From positions 35,370,440-35,434,439 of the forward strand of contig OX485807.1 in NCBI GenBank assembly GCA_950295325.1: 64,000 nt of DNA. Reading direction: 5' to 3'. This document shows positions 11,746 to 24,345 of this stretch, piece by piece. The notes under the pieces were generated by a model, which did no database searches, was not told where the DNA came from, and saw only the letters and a list, made by a program, of their open reading frames with translations. Source of the stretch: Polytrichum commune. Lineage: Eukaryota; Streptophyta; Polytrichopsida; Polytrichales; Polytrichaceae. The translations under genes and the position numbers were made by a program. Each line of letters starts with the position of its first letter. Positions within the stretch are counted from its first letter, which is position 1.

Positions 11746-14379
11746 CTAGCCCAAGCCATCTTCCCATATATGATGCACTCATCCCAGATGCTATTTTTGA
11801 CCTTGTTGACATGCCATTGTGTTTGGTTAAGGACTATTTTGTTGCGTTCTATTCAAATAGTGCAGAAGGTGATGTCCTAAAGGTGCCACTTTGTCCGTAA
11901 ATGGTACGACAACTTTGAAATAACCATTGAAATTGTCTCCAAAAGGCTTATCTCATGTCACTATGGTATGGATGTGTGGGCCAACCCTTAATTACAAGCG
12001 AGAGAGTGTATTGAAGCACATAACATTACTCGGTAATGTGGACCCTCGGAATATAATTGTTGGATCCTAGGAGCTTAATTAATATATAAATCTCCATGCA
12101 CAACTTCCCAAGCATCCGACTGTTATGTTTTGAGAGCCCATGAACGAGCACTAAGTGTTGAATAATGTTGTGCAAGGAGAGCCAACAATGACAAAAATCA
12201 TCAACGCATTTTATAACAAAGAGGGTATCCTTGGCATGGCCACTATACAACCCAATCCCCATCCCTAACCAAGTGAGAATATATTATGCATGCATGACGT
12301 GACCGGGGATGATGAGCCAAACCTCACTCTCCTCCAGTATAAATTACCTCATTGCCTCATTCCATGTGATGAAATCATTTGTATGTCACTGCTATAATTT
12401 GTCCACCACCTAAAGCCCTAGTTGGTGGAGAACCTTGCAACGTGCTCTGATGCTTCCTTAGGGTAAATGTCACAATCCGCACCCATACTTAGTTCAAAGG
12501 CCCACTCCTTATTGTCACATTTCTCTCCCTTATATCACGAAATTTGTCATTAATGCAAACCACCAAAGATGTCAACTCACACCCTAGCATTGCGCCATGT
12601 GTCAACATGTGGAGTGTCACCTCCTTATTCTTCTTCTTTTTCTCATGCAACTTGTTGAGTGTTGGTGCATGCATCCGCCACATCACCCGGGAAGGCCAAG
12701 CGGAGTGGACCACACCAGCGTAGGTGACGGGAGAACGAATTCAAATTGTCCTCACATCTCCTACGTGTTATTCCATAATGTCACATGCTACACTAATTCT
12801 ACAGTATCACCCATCCATGTTAACACTACAAAACTCCGTAATCTCACGTGCACTTTGGTTGCCACATGTGTGATACTACAGAGTTTAGAGTGTACTAGAA
12901 AAGACGGTCTTAAAACACACTTCTCATTTGACACAGACAATCATTACATCGTGATCCCCTTTTACATGTGTTGAGCCCAATCCATGAAAACTACATATTG
13001 GACTCAACACATGTACATAAAACAAGTCATGTCACAATGACCGGCATTGGCATGTCTTCTCATCAGCCTCACATTCAATAGTAGTAGTGATTGGCCCCGT
13101 TACTAGGCTTGTCGGCTAATCCGCACAGGGAATTTTTTTTTTTTTTTTAAAAAAAAAAATCATCATTCCCGAAGGCTAAGTTGGGTAGGGTTTTGAGTGG
13201 CCATTGTCATCACCTCCGGGGCCGCCCAAAAAGGTCCGATTGTTTGGCTGTTTGGCTAGTAACTCCGAATATGAAGGGTGTGAATGACTTTGTTATTCTG
13301 GGTGCGAAGCACATGGTCACGGAACCCCGCTAATGCCCTTCCACGTGCTGGCCATGAGGCGCTTTGACCTCGTGACTCGGCACCACTGCCCATGTAACTT
13401 ACGTGTGTCATTTCTCCGTTCGCTCTCTCTCTCTCGCCTGCGTTTTTTGGGTCCAGAGTTTGTCTGCAAAAATTTGACGGTGAAGAATTGGTGGTGGGCC
13501 GGCCAAATTGGTGGATTTCCACAATTTCATGGACCTCCCACTCTGGCATCACGTATAAAGTAAGTGCGCAATGCATTGCAATGACATGAAATGGATTTTA
13601 AACTGCGGGAAGCCAAAAGGTTAATGGGACTAAAAGTACACCAGGACGCAATGCAAATCATTATGTAAAAGTTGTACGGTCTTTCTATGGTCGCTCTTCT
13701 TTACCTTCTGTTGTCCACGAGAGCCTCATGGGTTCTCTCTCGAACCGAGAAGCCACCGTAGAGCCACGTCATGTCGTCCTCCAGGTCTCCCTACTTTTGT
13801 CATGGAATTTTTTGTAATGTTTCAAGAGAGGATAGGTACAAGTTCCAGTTTGTTTCAAGAAGTCGAGCTTTAGTTTTCTACACGCTACTCTTTTGCGGGA
13901 GAACAATGTTCTGAAGTGATTTTGAAGCTCATAAAAGGCAACGATTTGAGGAAGGTTTGATTGAGGAAGCAATTTCTTTTTTTTGCATGGGGTGTGTTTT
14001 GGGAATTAGTACCACACGCACTAAATGGGATAATCATTGTAAATGAAAGAAGAAGAAGAAGAAGAAGATTTTCTTTACTACATCACAATAGGATATGCTC
14101 ACACAATGATTACCATCCTCTCACATATATACTTTCTATCCTACATAACACATCAATGTCATTCCGCACTATATGTCCGTGATCCATCAACACACAAACT
14201 AGATCTACATGACCTCCTCTTCCTCTAACGCTAATGTTGCCACAAGCAAAACCTTCTTCAAAGTCGTTCCACCAAACTATACCACCAAGCTTGCCACCAA
14301 TCTTTGTGTTGCCAAGCGCCAAACCCCATAATCTCAACAAAATCTCCACCACCAACCATCAACAAGGATCTAAACCGAT
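11746..14379. other. Intergenic, no gene recognised; T18/A11 tract and a hairpin
   Basis: No supported gene. A T18-A11 tract lies near 13132-13160. At about 12963-13017 ACATGTGTTGAGCCCAAT is followed about 20 bases later by its complement with one mismatch (ATTGGACTCAACACATGT), so a hairpin could form. A GAA run near 14050 produces two overlapping short frames. Confidence 0.5.
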
Positions 14380-15380
14380 TTGCATCCTTTCAAATCGTAC
14401 AAAACTCCCGAAGCTATTCAACAATATTCCTCACACTCACTACGAGGTACAATGCCCCTAGCAGTTCCTACACCTACCCTAACTCAAGAATATTTCCAAA
14501 TCATCCATGTGGTCCCACGAGACGTCATTGAACTAGTCGGCAATATCTATGCAAAATCAACAACCTCCTTCCGAGGTGCAAACTTTATGACAAAAACATC
14601 CATTCAAATATGCCATGGAACCATCCAAAGAGACACCTTGAGCCCGTACTTATTCATCATCTTCTTAAAACCCCTACTTAGATGGTTAGAGAAAGATCAA
14701 GTAGGATATCATTTCAACACCTCACCAAATAGTATCACAACCATAGCCTATGCCGACGACCTAGCCATTCTCACTTACAATATAGGGCGCATACAAACCC
14801 AACTCAGCAAACTAAGATAATACTATGTTTGGGCATATATGGAACTAAGCATAAACAAATACGTAGTCACATGATGCCCCAACAAATTAAAACTACAACC
14901 CCTTGCATTTACGACATACCTAAAAGCCCAAAACATTAATTATAAACAACACCAACTTCCCATCTTCTCAAAAAAAAACGAACCCTACAACATACCTTGG
15001 AATACGACTAGTCCCATCCCTAAAATAGGCCATACATAAATAAATCATTATTGTAAAATAAATTTAAAAAAAAACAAAGCACAACCTTATTATTATTGCT
15101 GACATCACTACAACACAAGTTAAAGGTCCTCAACATAGTCATTCGCCCTAACATCGAATATGCCTTCTATGTTGCCCTTATTTTGTCCTAGACATCAAGA
15201 AACTAGATGAACTCCTTACCAAACTCATAGAATCCATATGTAACATCCCCAAAGACTCCCTAACATCCTTGCCCAACTACCCTACAAAATATGTGGCATC
15301 AAAACATTCTCCCTACTTCCAAAATATGTCACTACACTTAGTGAACAACTCACACAAACACTCAATGTCTTCCATAAAAT
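14380..15380 (+). pseudogene. Decayed LINE (non-LTR) reverse transcriptase fragment
   Basis: The frame from 14380 to 14820 contains the RT motifs TIQRDTLSPYLFIIFLKPLL and AYADDLAIL, the catalytic-core signature of LINE-type reverse transcriptases. The same frame continues past a TAA (14818-14820) and a TGA as VWAYMELSINK and CPNKLKLQPL. A 1-base shift near 14985-14995 then gives YLGIRLVPSLK ending at TAG. Near 15150 NIEYAFYVA and KKLDELLTKLIESICNIPK can be read. The 5' half, endonuclease and tail are not recognisable. It is a dead remnant, with stops and frameshifts throughout. Confidence 0.85.
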
Positions 15381-15389
15381 TTAAATAGT

Positions 15390-16773
15390 TTGGCTAGAAG
15401 TGGAATGCATGGGGACATTTGACATTTGAAAAATAAACCCTATTACCATGGAATTCATGCCCTACATGTTGTCAAGGGGTCTATTAACATGTGTACCAAC
15501 TAGCTTTTGTAGATCTAGAAATAAGTTTCAATATATTATTGTAGCTTGAATGTTAGTAAATGGAACTCAAAAATAGCTACAATTACCTATATATATTGAA
15601 AGTTCATAAATTTTATATGTCAACAATTCATTATTATCACAATTTGATTATACATTATTAGTTATTAGTGCCCAACAATAATTGCAACCCTATATCATTG
15701 GGGTCGATGTGCATGATCTTGTTGTAGTTCAAAGTTACATTTGTATATATGAAGGTGTTCGCCATCATGTAGTCAACCTTGCATATAGATACATAACTAC
15801 ATGATATATATGTGTTTGTAGTATAACCCATTGGCATTTCTTCCCCGCCATGGCATACATTGCATGTGTTTTATTTGCCCATTTGTTACTAGGCTTTGGA
15901 GTTTGTGCATATGGATTGTGCTAAGTTTTTTGGTGTTGGAAACCAACATCCTCTAGATTAAATCTTAAGATTCGCTTACAAATTATATACCTCATCCCTA
16001 ATTCACTTTTGTTTTCAAATTTGAGAAAGGCTATAAAGATGTTTTCATCCATATGATGTAGCTCGTAAAAGTTTGACCATGTAACATATGTCATTAAAGC
16101 TAGGGAAATGATAAATCTAGATTTACAACAAATAGTCATTCAAGTTATAACGTAAAGCACAAATATTATCGATTTAGAAAAAGCTTTAGGATTTTGATTT
16201 GTACGTCTACCTCTATTTTTAAATTCTCAATAGCCATTTTATTTATAGACAACAACAATATGATAATAAACAATAAACCCCCCCCCTACACATATTATGC
16301 CAAGAAGCTCAAGTTTGTTTCTCATGCATTGTATCTATCATTTTATTGCTCCAACCTACATGTGCTAGCATGTTCCCTCCAATTTCTTGAGTGTTGAGTC
16401 TGACTATTATATTCTGGTGTATATAGAAAACCTTGTGTCAACCTCGTGTTTGTCAATTTTCAAAGTAGAGTAAGGAATATAATTAGGCTAATTATTGTTT
16501 GTTTGCATATTATTTTAAAACAAGGTTGGTATTCTTTATGCCAAATTACCACATGTATAGGATATTAGTGGGTGTATTTCTGTTTATCTTTCCTCCCTTA
16601 CCTCTCATATGTTACCGCTCATCGCTCATTGCTCATTGCCGCTCACCGCACATATGATAGCATTCCCCATTGGATGAATATTTCAACTAAGGCACCTTAA
16701 GCCCACATGCCTTATTTAAGTTTGGCAAAGGTAATTCTTTTTTCAGCAACAAAAGATAGTTTTTTGCCCAAGG
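15390..16773. other. Intergenic, no gene recognised
   Basis: AT-rich with no motif in the short frames. GCTCATCGCTCATTGCTCATTGCCGCTCACCGC near 16617-16650 is a short imperfect tandem repeat of about 7 bases; it is described here and not scored separately. Confidence 0.5.
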
Positions 16774-16998
16774 CTAAACACCCACCTCTTTGAGTTTGGG
16801 CCCCCACCACTGTTATCAAGGTAAAGGAGGTCTAGTAAAAATATGATCCCCATGTATTTATGATTAATTTATCTCAAGTACTGTATCTAGGGCCAAATAA
16901 TATCAAGAAAAAAAAAACCACGAGTTATAATATAATTGAGTGCATTTTCAACTTGGATAATGTTGGTGAGGGCCCAACTCAAAGAGGCGAGTGTCTAG
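16774..16998. mobile_element. MITE family A copy
   Basis: The left end reads CTAAACACCCACCTCTTTGA; the inverted right end reads GCCCAACTCAAAGAGGCG then AGTGTCTAG. At about 225 bp it is shorter than the 4077 copy. It is non-coding. Confidence 0.75.
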
Positions 16999-18239
16999 TC
17001 CCTAGCCAATTTTTCATGTGAAAACCAAGAAAGAAAAGTAATATTGGTATTTATCCTAGACATTGATGTGAATGGGAGCTCGCTATTCCTTAAGTTGAGC
17101 ATGTTTAATCAAGCTCCAATATAGAGTTACTTCCTTCCTTTTCAGAGAATGGGCTCATTCGGACATTATAACTTATAGTCAAATTTTAGGAGGGGTTATC
17201 CTCCTATGGTCGGTCCACCAATGTTTGTTTGTTTCTTATCAAACTTCCCTTATTTAAAACTAAGTATGTGAGATTTTTTATGGTTGTTTGGTGTATGTGT
17301 TTCATGAGGTTTTTATCTCTTGCAGGGAGAGGGGGAGGTGGTCTTTTGAGATTTTCCAATGCTATTATCGAATGCTTGTGGGTACCACCTCATACTCTTG
17401 GTGAGATGGTGATGAGTGGGTTAACATTCCACCCGGTGGCTTTGAGTGTGCGGATTAATGCATTACATCTGTTGGTTTTGTGAAAACCAAATAGAACTCA
17501 ATAGTACACGTTTGGAAACATGCAAAAGCGGTGATGTTAGGTACAGTTGACAATGGACATCTGGGGGTAATGGAGTCAAGTCTAGCCACTCAAATTGGTG
17601 CATGAACTGTGAGGGTACGTCAACTACAACTCTATGGGCAACGACAAATTATCGCCGAAAGGCTATCTAACGACCCATGATTATGAAGGCCTTTAGGTTG
17701 GTAATCATATCCAGAGGCTAGTATGCACCTACTGGCACATTATGTACATTGGATCAGAGACCAAGCCATCCACATCCAAAGGCTTCACACCTTTTTGGCT
17801 TTCAAGAAGTACAACTTTCATCGCGACTAACCAACGACACAAGGGTAGTTAGTACGGAAGAGAGAGGATTCCAACGCACCGAAGTGGGTCTCTTTTGAAT
17901 TTCATATCCAAATTTTATAAGGGTTCAAAGTTTTATTTGAGAGAAACCCTAAACCGACACATGAGCCTGCTTAAGGTGGTGGACATTCTCATAATCAAGG
18001 TGTATTGACTTTGTAAGATTCTAGGGTGTTGATTTTGGGTGGGGTGTGTTGGTTTTAGCACCATCTACTGTATCCAGAAGTTCTACGAACGTGTTCTAAG
18101 CCTTTATGTGTCACGTGCTACAAAAGTTCCAGATATTAAGGTAGACGTGTCTTCAATGGTTTCTTTCTTCAATTGGCCCAATCATGGTATGATAATAAAG
18201 GCACTGTCACTATCAATAAGCAAACTCGTATTGAGGTTG
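16999..18239. other. Intergenic, no gene recognised
   Basis: An 84-codon frame at 17229-17483 has no recognisable motif. No terminal repeats were found. Confidence 0.5.
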
Positions 18240-18475
18240 TAACCATTATCCTCATAATTTGTGGAGCTCTTATGAATATCTTGTATCTTTTATCAAAGTG
18301 AAAATTCGATTCATTTCTCTTGAATGATCATATAGGTCCCCAAATAATGTTGACTACTAAACTTGAAATGACTAACAAAGTTTCAACACGTCCAACGTCT
18401 TTTAAACACACTTCTTTTAGTGTTTGTTCTTAGATCTACACCTAACCACACACCACTCAAATATGATTACCCTCT
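18240..18475 (-). repeat. Dispersed repeat R1 copy
   Basis: Reads TATCAAAGTGAAAATTCGAT, then GATCATATAGGTCCCC, then CTTTTAAACACACTTCTTTT and CCTAACCACACACCACTCAA. The same order appears at 32700-32960. Confidence 0.65.
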
Positions 18476-19236
18476 ATTATTATTATAAGTAACTGAAATA
18501 GGCTTGCTTTTACCTCACTAGCATACGTGTCTCTTACATATAGCACATGTCTTTTGCAACTATCTTTTTGCAAATCTATCGTAGTGGTAAATTTGAAATG
18601 CTCTAATTACACGTGATGTGTGCTTGAGACTCTTACGTTGGAAATAAGAAAGGAACACACTTAAAGCTTTAAACTGTTGGTGACCATCATAACTTGGATT
18701 ATTTAACTTACTTTCTATGGCCACCTACATTATATTTCGGCGATAATTGCAACTTGGCAATATTGTTGATGACTTTTATAATTTGCTAAGTATAAACATG
18801 ATCTAAAAGTTTCAAATTGTTACATAAGTTTGTTTCATGGATAACATGTTTGACATGGATTACTATCACATTGAGCTACATGGTTAGCCTCATCTTCATC
18901 TTGCAAGTGGTATGAATTTCACTCTCCATTGAACCATGCTAGTGTTGCCCACTATGGTCAACCCAATCAATATTTTCGGTCGGGGTCTCTAGTTGATAGG
19001 TCATCTCAAATGGTGTCGATATTCATGGGCTTAACAAGCCTAGTAGGGGAGGAACAATAAGCAATCAAGCTGCCCTAGATTATGGCTGTTGAATAGAGTC
19101 CACCTCGTCATTGAGGCAAGTGCTTGTGGGAAAATAAACTCTATAGATCATGCGAGTGTTGACAAACATAAGTGTTAATATCCTTGCTTTCAGCCGAATG
19201 TCTCATTGATCATAGACATGGCCATCATGCAATTCA

Positions 19237-19777
19237 CTACATTGTTTACGGTATTTAGTGTCACATGCGTAATAGTGTCACTTACCCCATTTTGAAGCGT
19301 ATCCTAGGTTACACTAATGACCAACAACTTCACCATTAGTGTCACCTCATGACACTTGGCGTTCAAGTGTGTTTACTAATGACTTGGCATGATTATGTTC
19401 AATAATGTTATGACATGTATGCTTATGTTACACAATGGTCTACAAGTGGACTAAAGTGTACACAAATGAAACTTGGCATCAGTATGGTCAAGAACATCTT
19501 CCTCTTGCTTACTCAAATGTAAACACATAACACTTGCCATTGGTATGCTCATTGATATCTTCCCTTTCCATACTAAAACGCAAAAATATTATCTCAAGTA
19601 TTTCAATGTGTTGCGCTAAATTTCATAATGTGAATTGTTTCACTCAAACAAGTTCCTTACGTTGATGAATAGCATCATATTGGAAATTAGCAGACGTTAC
19701 ACTTTGAGACCTCTAGACACCTAGTTTAGACCCTTTGCAAATAGTGTACGTGACACCAAATATCATAAACGGTGTAG
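19237..19777. mobile_element. MITE family S copy (TATTTAGTGTCAC ends)
   Basis: The left end is CTACATTGTTTACGGTATTT followed by AGTGTCAC. The right end is the inverse of CTACACCGTTTATGATATTT followed by GGTGTCACG. Related elements lie at 21074, 35944 and 37480. It is non-coding. Confidence 0.7.
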
Positions 19778-19969
19778 CACAAACAATTACCTCATGTGCA
19801 TGCCAACAGACCCAATATACCAACATCCTTAAAAGATATGTGTTGCAAGGTAGACTGCAACTTTAAGCAACAACACATGAACGAAGGTAAATGGTTGCGC
19901 CGGCCTTTGACACGGGTGTGAAACACAAGTGTTGTGGAATATGAAGCTCCCAAGAGTGAATGAGAAGAA

Positions 19970-20195
19970 TTTGGGTGAAATCGGTCAAGATCCAAGTGTT
20001 TACAAGTCCGACCGGTGACATGTTAATTTTGTTCGGTTTTTATTTATAAATTTAAGGTATGTTTCATATATTCGTCTAAAGTGATTAGGAATTTGTCAAA
20101 TTCTTGAACTTGAACCAATTGTTTTTTAAACTCAATCGGTTCAGATGTAACTAGTGGTCGGACCTCCTCATTCACAAGCTCTCGTTGTCGTGATG
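19970..20195 (+). repeat. Dispersed repeat, about 200 bp (copy 1)
   Basis: ATCGGTCAAGATCCAAGTGT through CTTGAACTTGAACCA to TAACTAGTGGTCGGACC. It matches 21905-22105 in the same orientation and part of 22420-22540 inverted. Confidence 0.65.
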
Positions 20196-21073
20196 TGGGT
20201 CGGTTACTAGTTAAAACGTAGGCATTTACATGTCTTGTTGTTATTCTAAGTATGTATGTAGATGGATATTAGTATGATGTTGTATTAATCATGTTCTAGT
20301 TAGTTTTTTTAATTGAGAACTAGTCTTGGGTTCAAGACCGGAAGGACTTGGTAGGTATGATTTGGTAGGTAGGTTTAAGTGAAGCATAAAGAATTTAATT
20401 TGACTGATGAAGTGGGTTTTGAGTGGTTTGAATAAAGAGTGAAGGATTTAGTTTGAGTGAAAAATTGATAGTTTAGTTTGAATGAAGAAGTAAAATTTTA
20501 ATTTTTAAATATTAGATTAAGTGGATGTTGTGATCCATTGAGTTAGTATCCAATTTACAAGAAAAACTCATATTTTATAGAATCAAGATATGTTTGTGAA
20601 AAAATGGACTGTTAGAAATTAACTTGTGTTTCTTAAACACATTTAGATTACAAAATTCACACTACCAAAAACCATGTGCTTCCGGACAAGCACAAACAAC
20701 AAAACACCGTCAACCATATTCAAAGTCAAATGTGATGTTGGAAGAATCTACTTAGCATTGTCATATGGCATCTATCCAAACATGTTTATGGGCCCCATGA
20801 CACCTCTCAACAAGGGTTGAATAATGTTATATTGATATGGGGTGGTGTCCTTACAAGCCAAATATACATTGACTTTAATTAAACAAGTATGTTGTCCCAA
20901 TATCATCATGCAAAGTAAGTAAGTTATTGGGTATTGATATCATACTCGGATTAAACATGTTATCTTTTTCTAACTTTGTAAACAATGTCTACAACCATGA
21001 CATACGTGACATCCCTTCATAGATACTACCTTTCAAAATGCACTTCTTGTAATCCTTAAGTTAAACCACTTAA

Positions 21074-21303
21074 GTACAATACTGAATATTGTATCAGTGC
21101 CACACACTATTTTGAAATTACACAATGCTACACCTAAGTCCTATTCACTATAAATCTCATTTTTTGCCAACAAAGGTCAAATTGGTTATTTGGACATTAT
21201 AGAACATTAACATCTGTACTAAAATCACAATAGTTGTAAAAAAAATTGCACACCAAATTGTGACTCCAAATAGTAAGTGACGCTAAATACAATATTAGTG
21301 TAC
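21074..21303. mobile_element. MITE family S copy
   Basis: The left end, GTACAATACTGAATATTGTA then TCAGTGCCAC, pairs with the inverse of GTACACTAATATTGTATTTA then GCGTCAC on the right. At 230 bp it resembles 35944-36166 in size. It is non-coding. Confidence 0.6.
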
Positions 21304-21904
21304 CGTCGCAACCCATTTGGGACGATTTTTAACACTAGATGTTGGTAAGTTAGGTGTCACCCAACTTGAAGGTCCCGTTGATTCCTTCAAAATAAAAAAT
21401 AAAAGCTCACCATCTTGCATCTTTCTACAGAAACGCTCGAGTAGATAAGTATAGGCTGGGGCGAACCAACCCATACATTGGTTCCTTGAAAGCAAGGGTT
21501 TAGGCATCCAACAAGGAACGAGTGTATGAATTGGTTCATCCAAATCGTAGGTATATAACTTACGAAAAAGAGTACTTTATGCCTTACTGTAACGTTGGAG
21601 GAATGAATTTCCAACTCCCCTTTCCATTTACATAAGTTTGAGCGGGTTGTGGCGGCCTAGCTAGTTGACATCGAAGAGGCGGTCCACTCACATGAAGAGA
21701 CTTATTTGGCTCACGTCTATGTTTGATGGAGCAGTGTGGACCACAGAGCTGTTAAATTATGCTAACTTAGCCCTCACAGGCCTTCATTTTTTGTGTTTGT
21801 GATGTGATGCTTCAAGACACGACCAGGTGATAGCATACCTAAAAGCACATTCCCTATAAGCTCTAATTTCTTTGAGACACATGTCCGGGGAGATATTTTG
21901 GCAT

Positions 21905-22105
21905 AAATCGGTCAAAATCCTAGTGTTTCCAAGTCGAACCGGTTGCATGTTGTGATCTTTTGGTTTTCCTTTACTAATGTGGAGTATATTCCATATATTC
22001 TTCTAAAATGAACGGTAATGTTTCTTAAGTCTTGAACTTCAACTGGTTATTTCTCAAACTCAACCGGTTTATATGTACCTAGTGGTCGCTTCTCCCCGGT
22101 GATTG
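21905..22105 (+). repeat. Dispersed repeat, about 200 bp (copy 2)
   Basis: ATCGGTCAAAATCCTAGTGT, then TCTTGAACTTCAACTGGTTA, then CCTAGTGGTCGCTTC, collinear with 19980-20190. A partial inverted copy follows at 22420-22540 (AACCGGTTGAGTTTGAGAAA). Confidence 0.65.
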
Positions 22106-22540
22106 CTTCAAGAGGCTCTCTCTCACACTCATCACAACATCTCTTCCACCATATATTTATGTATCCATGGTTGTCTATGCATAATATTATTTAGATCCAT
22201 AACAATGTTATGTAAGATTGACACTATTCCACATAATATTCTCAGATACTAGGTTTAATAATCACCATAATTAGGGGATCCTATATGACCATTTAATGAG
22301 CACCATAAATCTTCACTTTGGTAATGACTAAGACATTCATACAAACTCCAAAAATTATGAGGAAAGTAGCTACGATTTTTTATTCATTTTTTAATTGCTG
22401 ACCCAACAAACGGGGACAATCAACCGCTAGTTTCAAACAAACCGGTTGAGTTTGAGAAATAACCAATTCAAATTCAAAATTTTAATAAAATTACTAATTA
22501 TTTTAGAGGAATTTATGGAATGCACCCCAATTCAATAAAG

Positions 22541-23435
22541 AAAAACAGAAAGATGTCAACATGTACTAATCATGTGTTTCATGTTCTACAAGAAGTTGGC
22601 TGGTTGAAAAAAGTAACCGTTTAAGACCCATCTATCTCATATCCAATGTCAACTCTCTCTAATAGAAAGAAAACGCTCAACTTCAACCTTCACTCAATGT
22701 ATGTTGAGTAATTTTAGGCAATGGGCATAGTTTTGATTATTTATGGTTTTTAGAAATCATGTTTAGGTATAAGATAAGGCCCGAAACTTGGGGCATTATG
22801 TGAATAAGGCCTACAACCTAAGGCCTTAGGAATTGTTGAGTACTAACAACGCCTACCGATAGGTAGGGTGGAAATGTTGATTAGTATGTGTAGCCCAAGG
22901 ATATTCTAATACAAAAGTTGATATATATTATCTAAATTAGGGTCAAAGACCCCAAATTAGTACACTAAAGTTAATTTAGATAGTAATGAACAATAAACCT
23001 ATTAGGGGCAAGTTTTTACCATCACTCCAATGCTAGGTGTTGGAAAATAAAATTCATTAACAATTGCCTGCATGTGAAGCATACACAACATCTGTTTTAA
23101 GGAAAAATGGAAATGAAGTTGATACTCCTTTGGTAAGATATATTCACAAAAGTGCAAACTCAATTTCATGATTTTGTAAACCAATTTAGCAATAGGTTGT
23201 ACCAATTTTATTGGATTCGGGAACCAAGTTCACTATATAGACAACCAATTGGACTTGAACTTTCAACCAATTTCACTACATGTTGTGAATAATTTTATGA
23301 TTCGGTACCCATATTCAGAACTTCACAAAATTAGTTTCATGAACTGTATAACTTTATTTCACAAAGAACGATACATCATGTATAAGATTCTCCTAATCGC
23401 TCCCCACAACTAACTCTACCAAAATTTCAATTGAC
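22541..23435. other. Intergenic, no gene recognised
   Basis: AT-rich sequence without supported coding potential. It may contain the downstream end of the neighbouring transposon, but no terminal inverted repeat was identified. Confidence 0.5.
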
Positions 23436-24345
23436 CTATCGTATCCAACCTTGGACCATGATTGCAATGATTGCTTGTATGTCAACATTAATGTGACCTA
23501 AAAATGTTCGATGATTTTGGAGATCATACCATTAGACATGGCTTTTGATGTGTCAAAATACCCATTCTACAGCATTGAGAAATGGACTATTGTATGTGAT
23601 GGCACATGGAAGTAGATTTGTTTATCATCTTCAAAAGCTTGTTGTATTTCACAAGTTATGTGAGATGGGAAATTCTTCATGAGGATGAACCTTTGTCTAT
23701 CAAGGCTAGTAATGACCTTGGTCTGAATGAATTTGTTTGTATTGTAGGTACCAAGGGTGACATCGTGTGCAATGACTCCTTCACAACCAACTGCAACCAC
23801 CATAAATAAGTTTTGACCCCTTTGAGTTGGATGAATTCGTTGGCATCTTTGTCCTTGACAAGCCCTTCCAAATCGACATGTCAAATGTAGATTGAAACCA
23901 ACCTCATCCACGTATACATCATCAACCATGCTACCACCGAGCTTTAAAAACTTTTGACGCCACTCTATACACTCACTAAGACATTCTTCAATATTGTAAT
24001 CATTTGGCTCATAGTGCATCACCTTAAGGGTAATACCAGCTTGCCTTCGAATGCTTGTGAAACACAACTAATATATACAAGGCGTGGGAATTGAAAAACT
24101 TCATTCAACTTACGATGGAGAGATTCTACGGTGATGTTTGGATTCGCATCAAGCCACTCTACTAACCATTGAGTGCGCTCATCTTGTAAAATTGGATAGC
24201 AAACCCCGCCTCTATGTTTGGGCTTTAATTGACCATTTCCTTCAAAAGCTCTAGCTATGCTCTTGATAGTTTCATTAGGGTGTAAGCATGGTAAATTAGA
24301 CCAAAAAATGCTTTGGTATCTTAAAACTAAAGTTTTTTGGGTCAA
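23436..24345 (-). pseudogene. Decayed Tc1/mariner (IS630-type) transposase
   Basis: The upstream frame (24345 down to about 24019) encodes a helix-turn-helix-like DNA-binding region, with phrases such as TIKSIARAFEGNGQLKPKHR and LDANPNITVESL. After a frameshift near 24019-24067 a second frame (to 23567) has VDEVGFNLHLTCRFGRACQG, the first catalytic Asp block of the DDE/D family. A further shift at about 23567-23580 restores the C-terminal block FLNAVEWVF followed by HIKSHV, with in-frame stops, ending near 23436. Family members carry this LN..E..F..IK..V block at the C-terminus. At least two frameshifts and two stops make it inactive. Element ends were not found. Confidence 0.85.

Noticed and set aside
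12597..12974. 125-codon frame rich in Cys and His
   Set aside because: No spacing pattern of a known Cys/His domain and no neighbouring gene structure.
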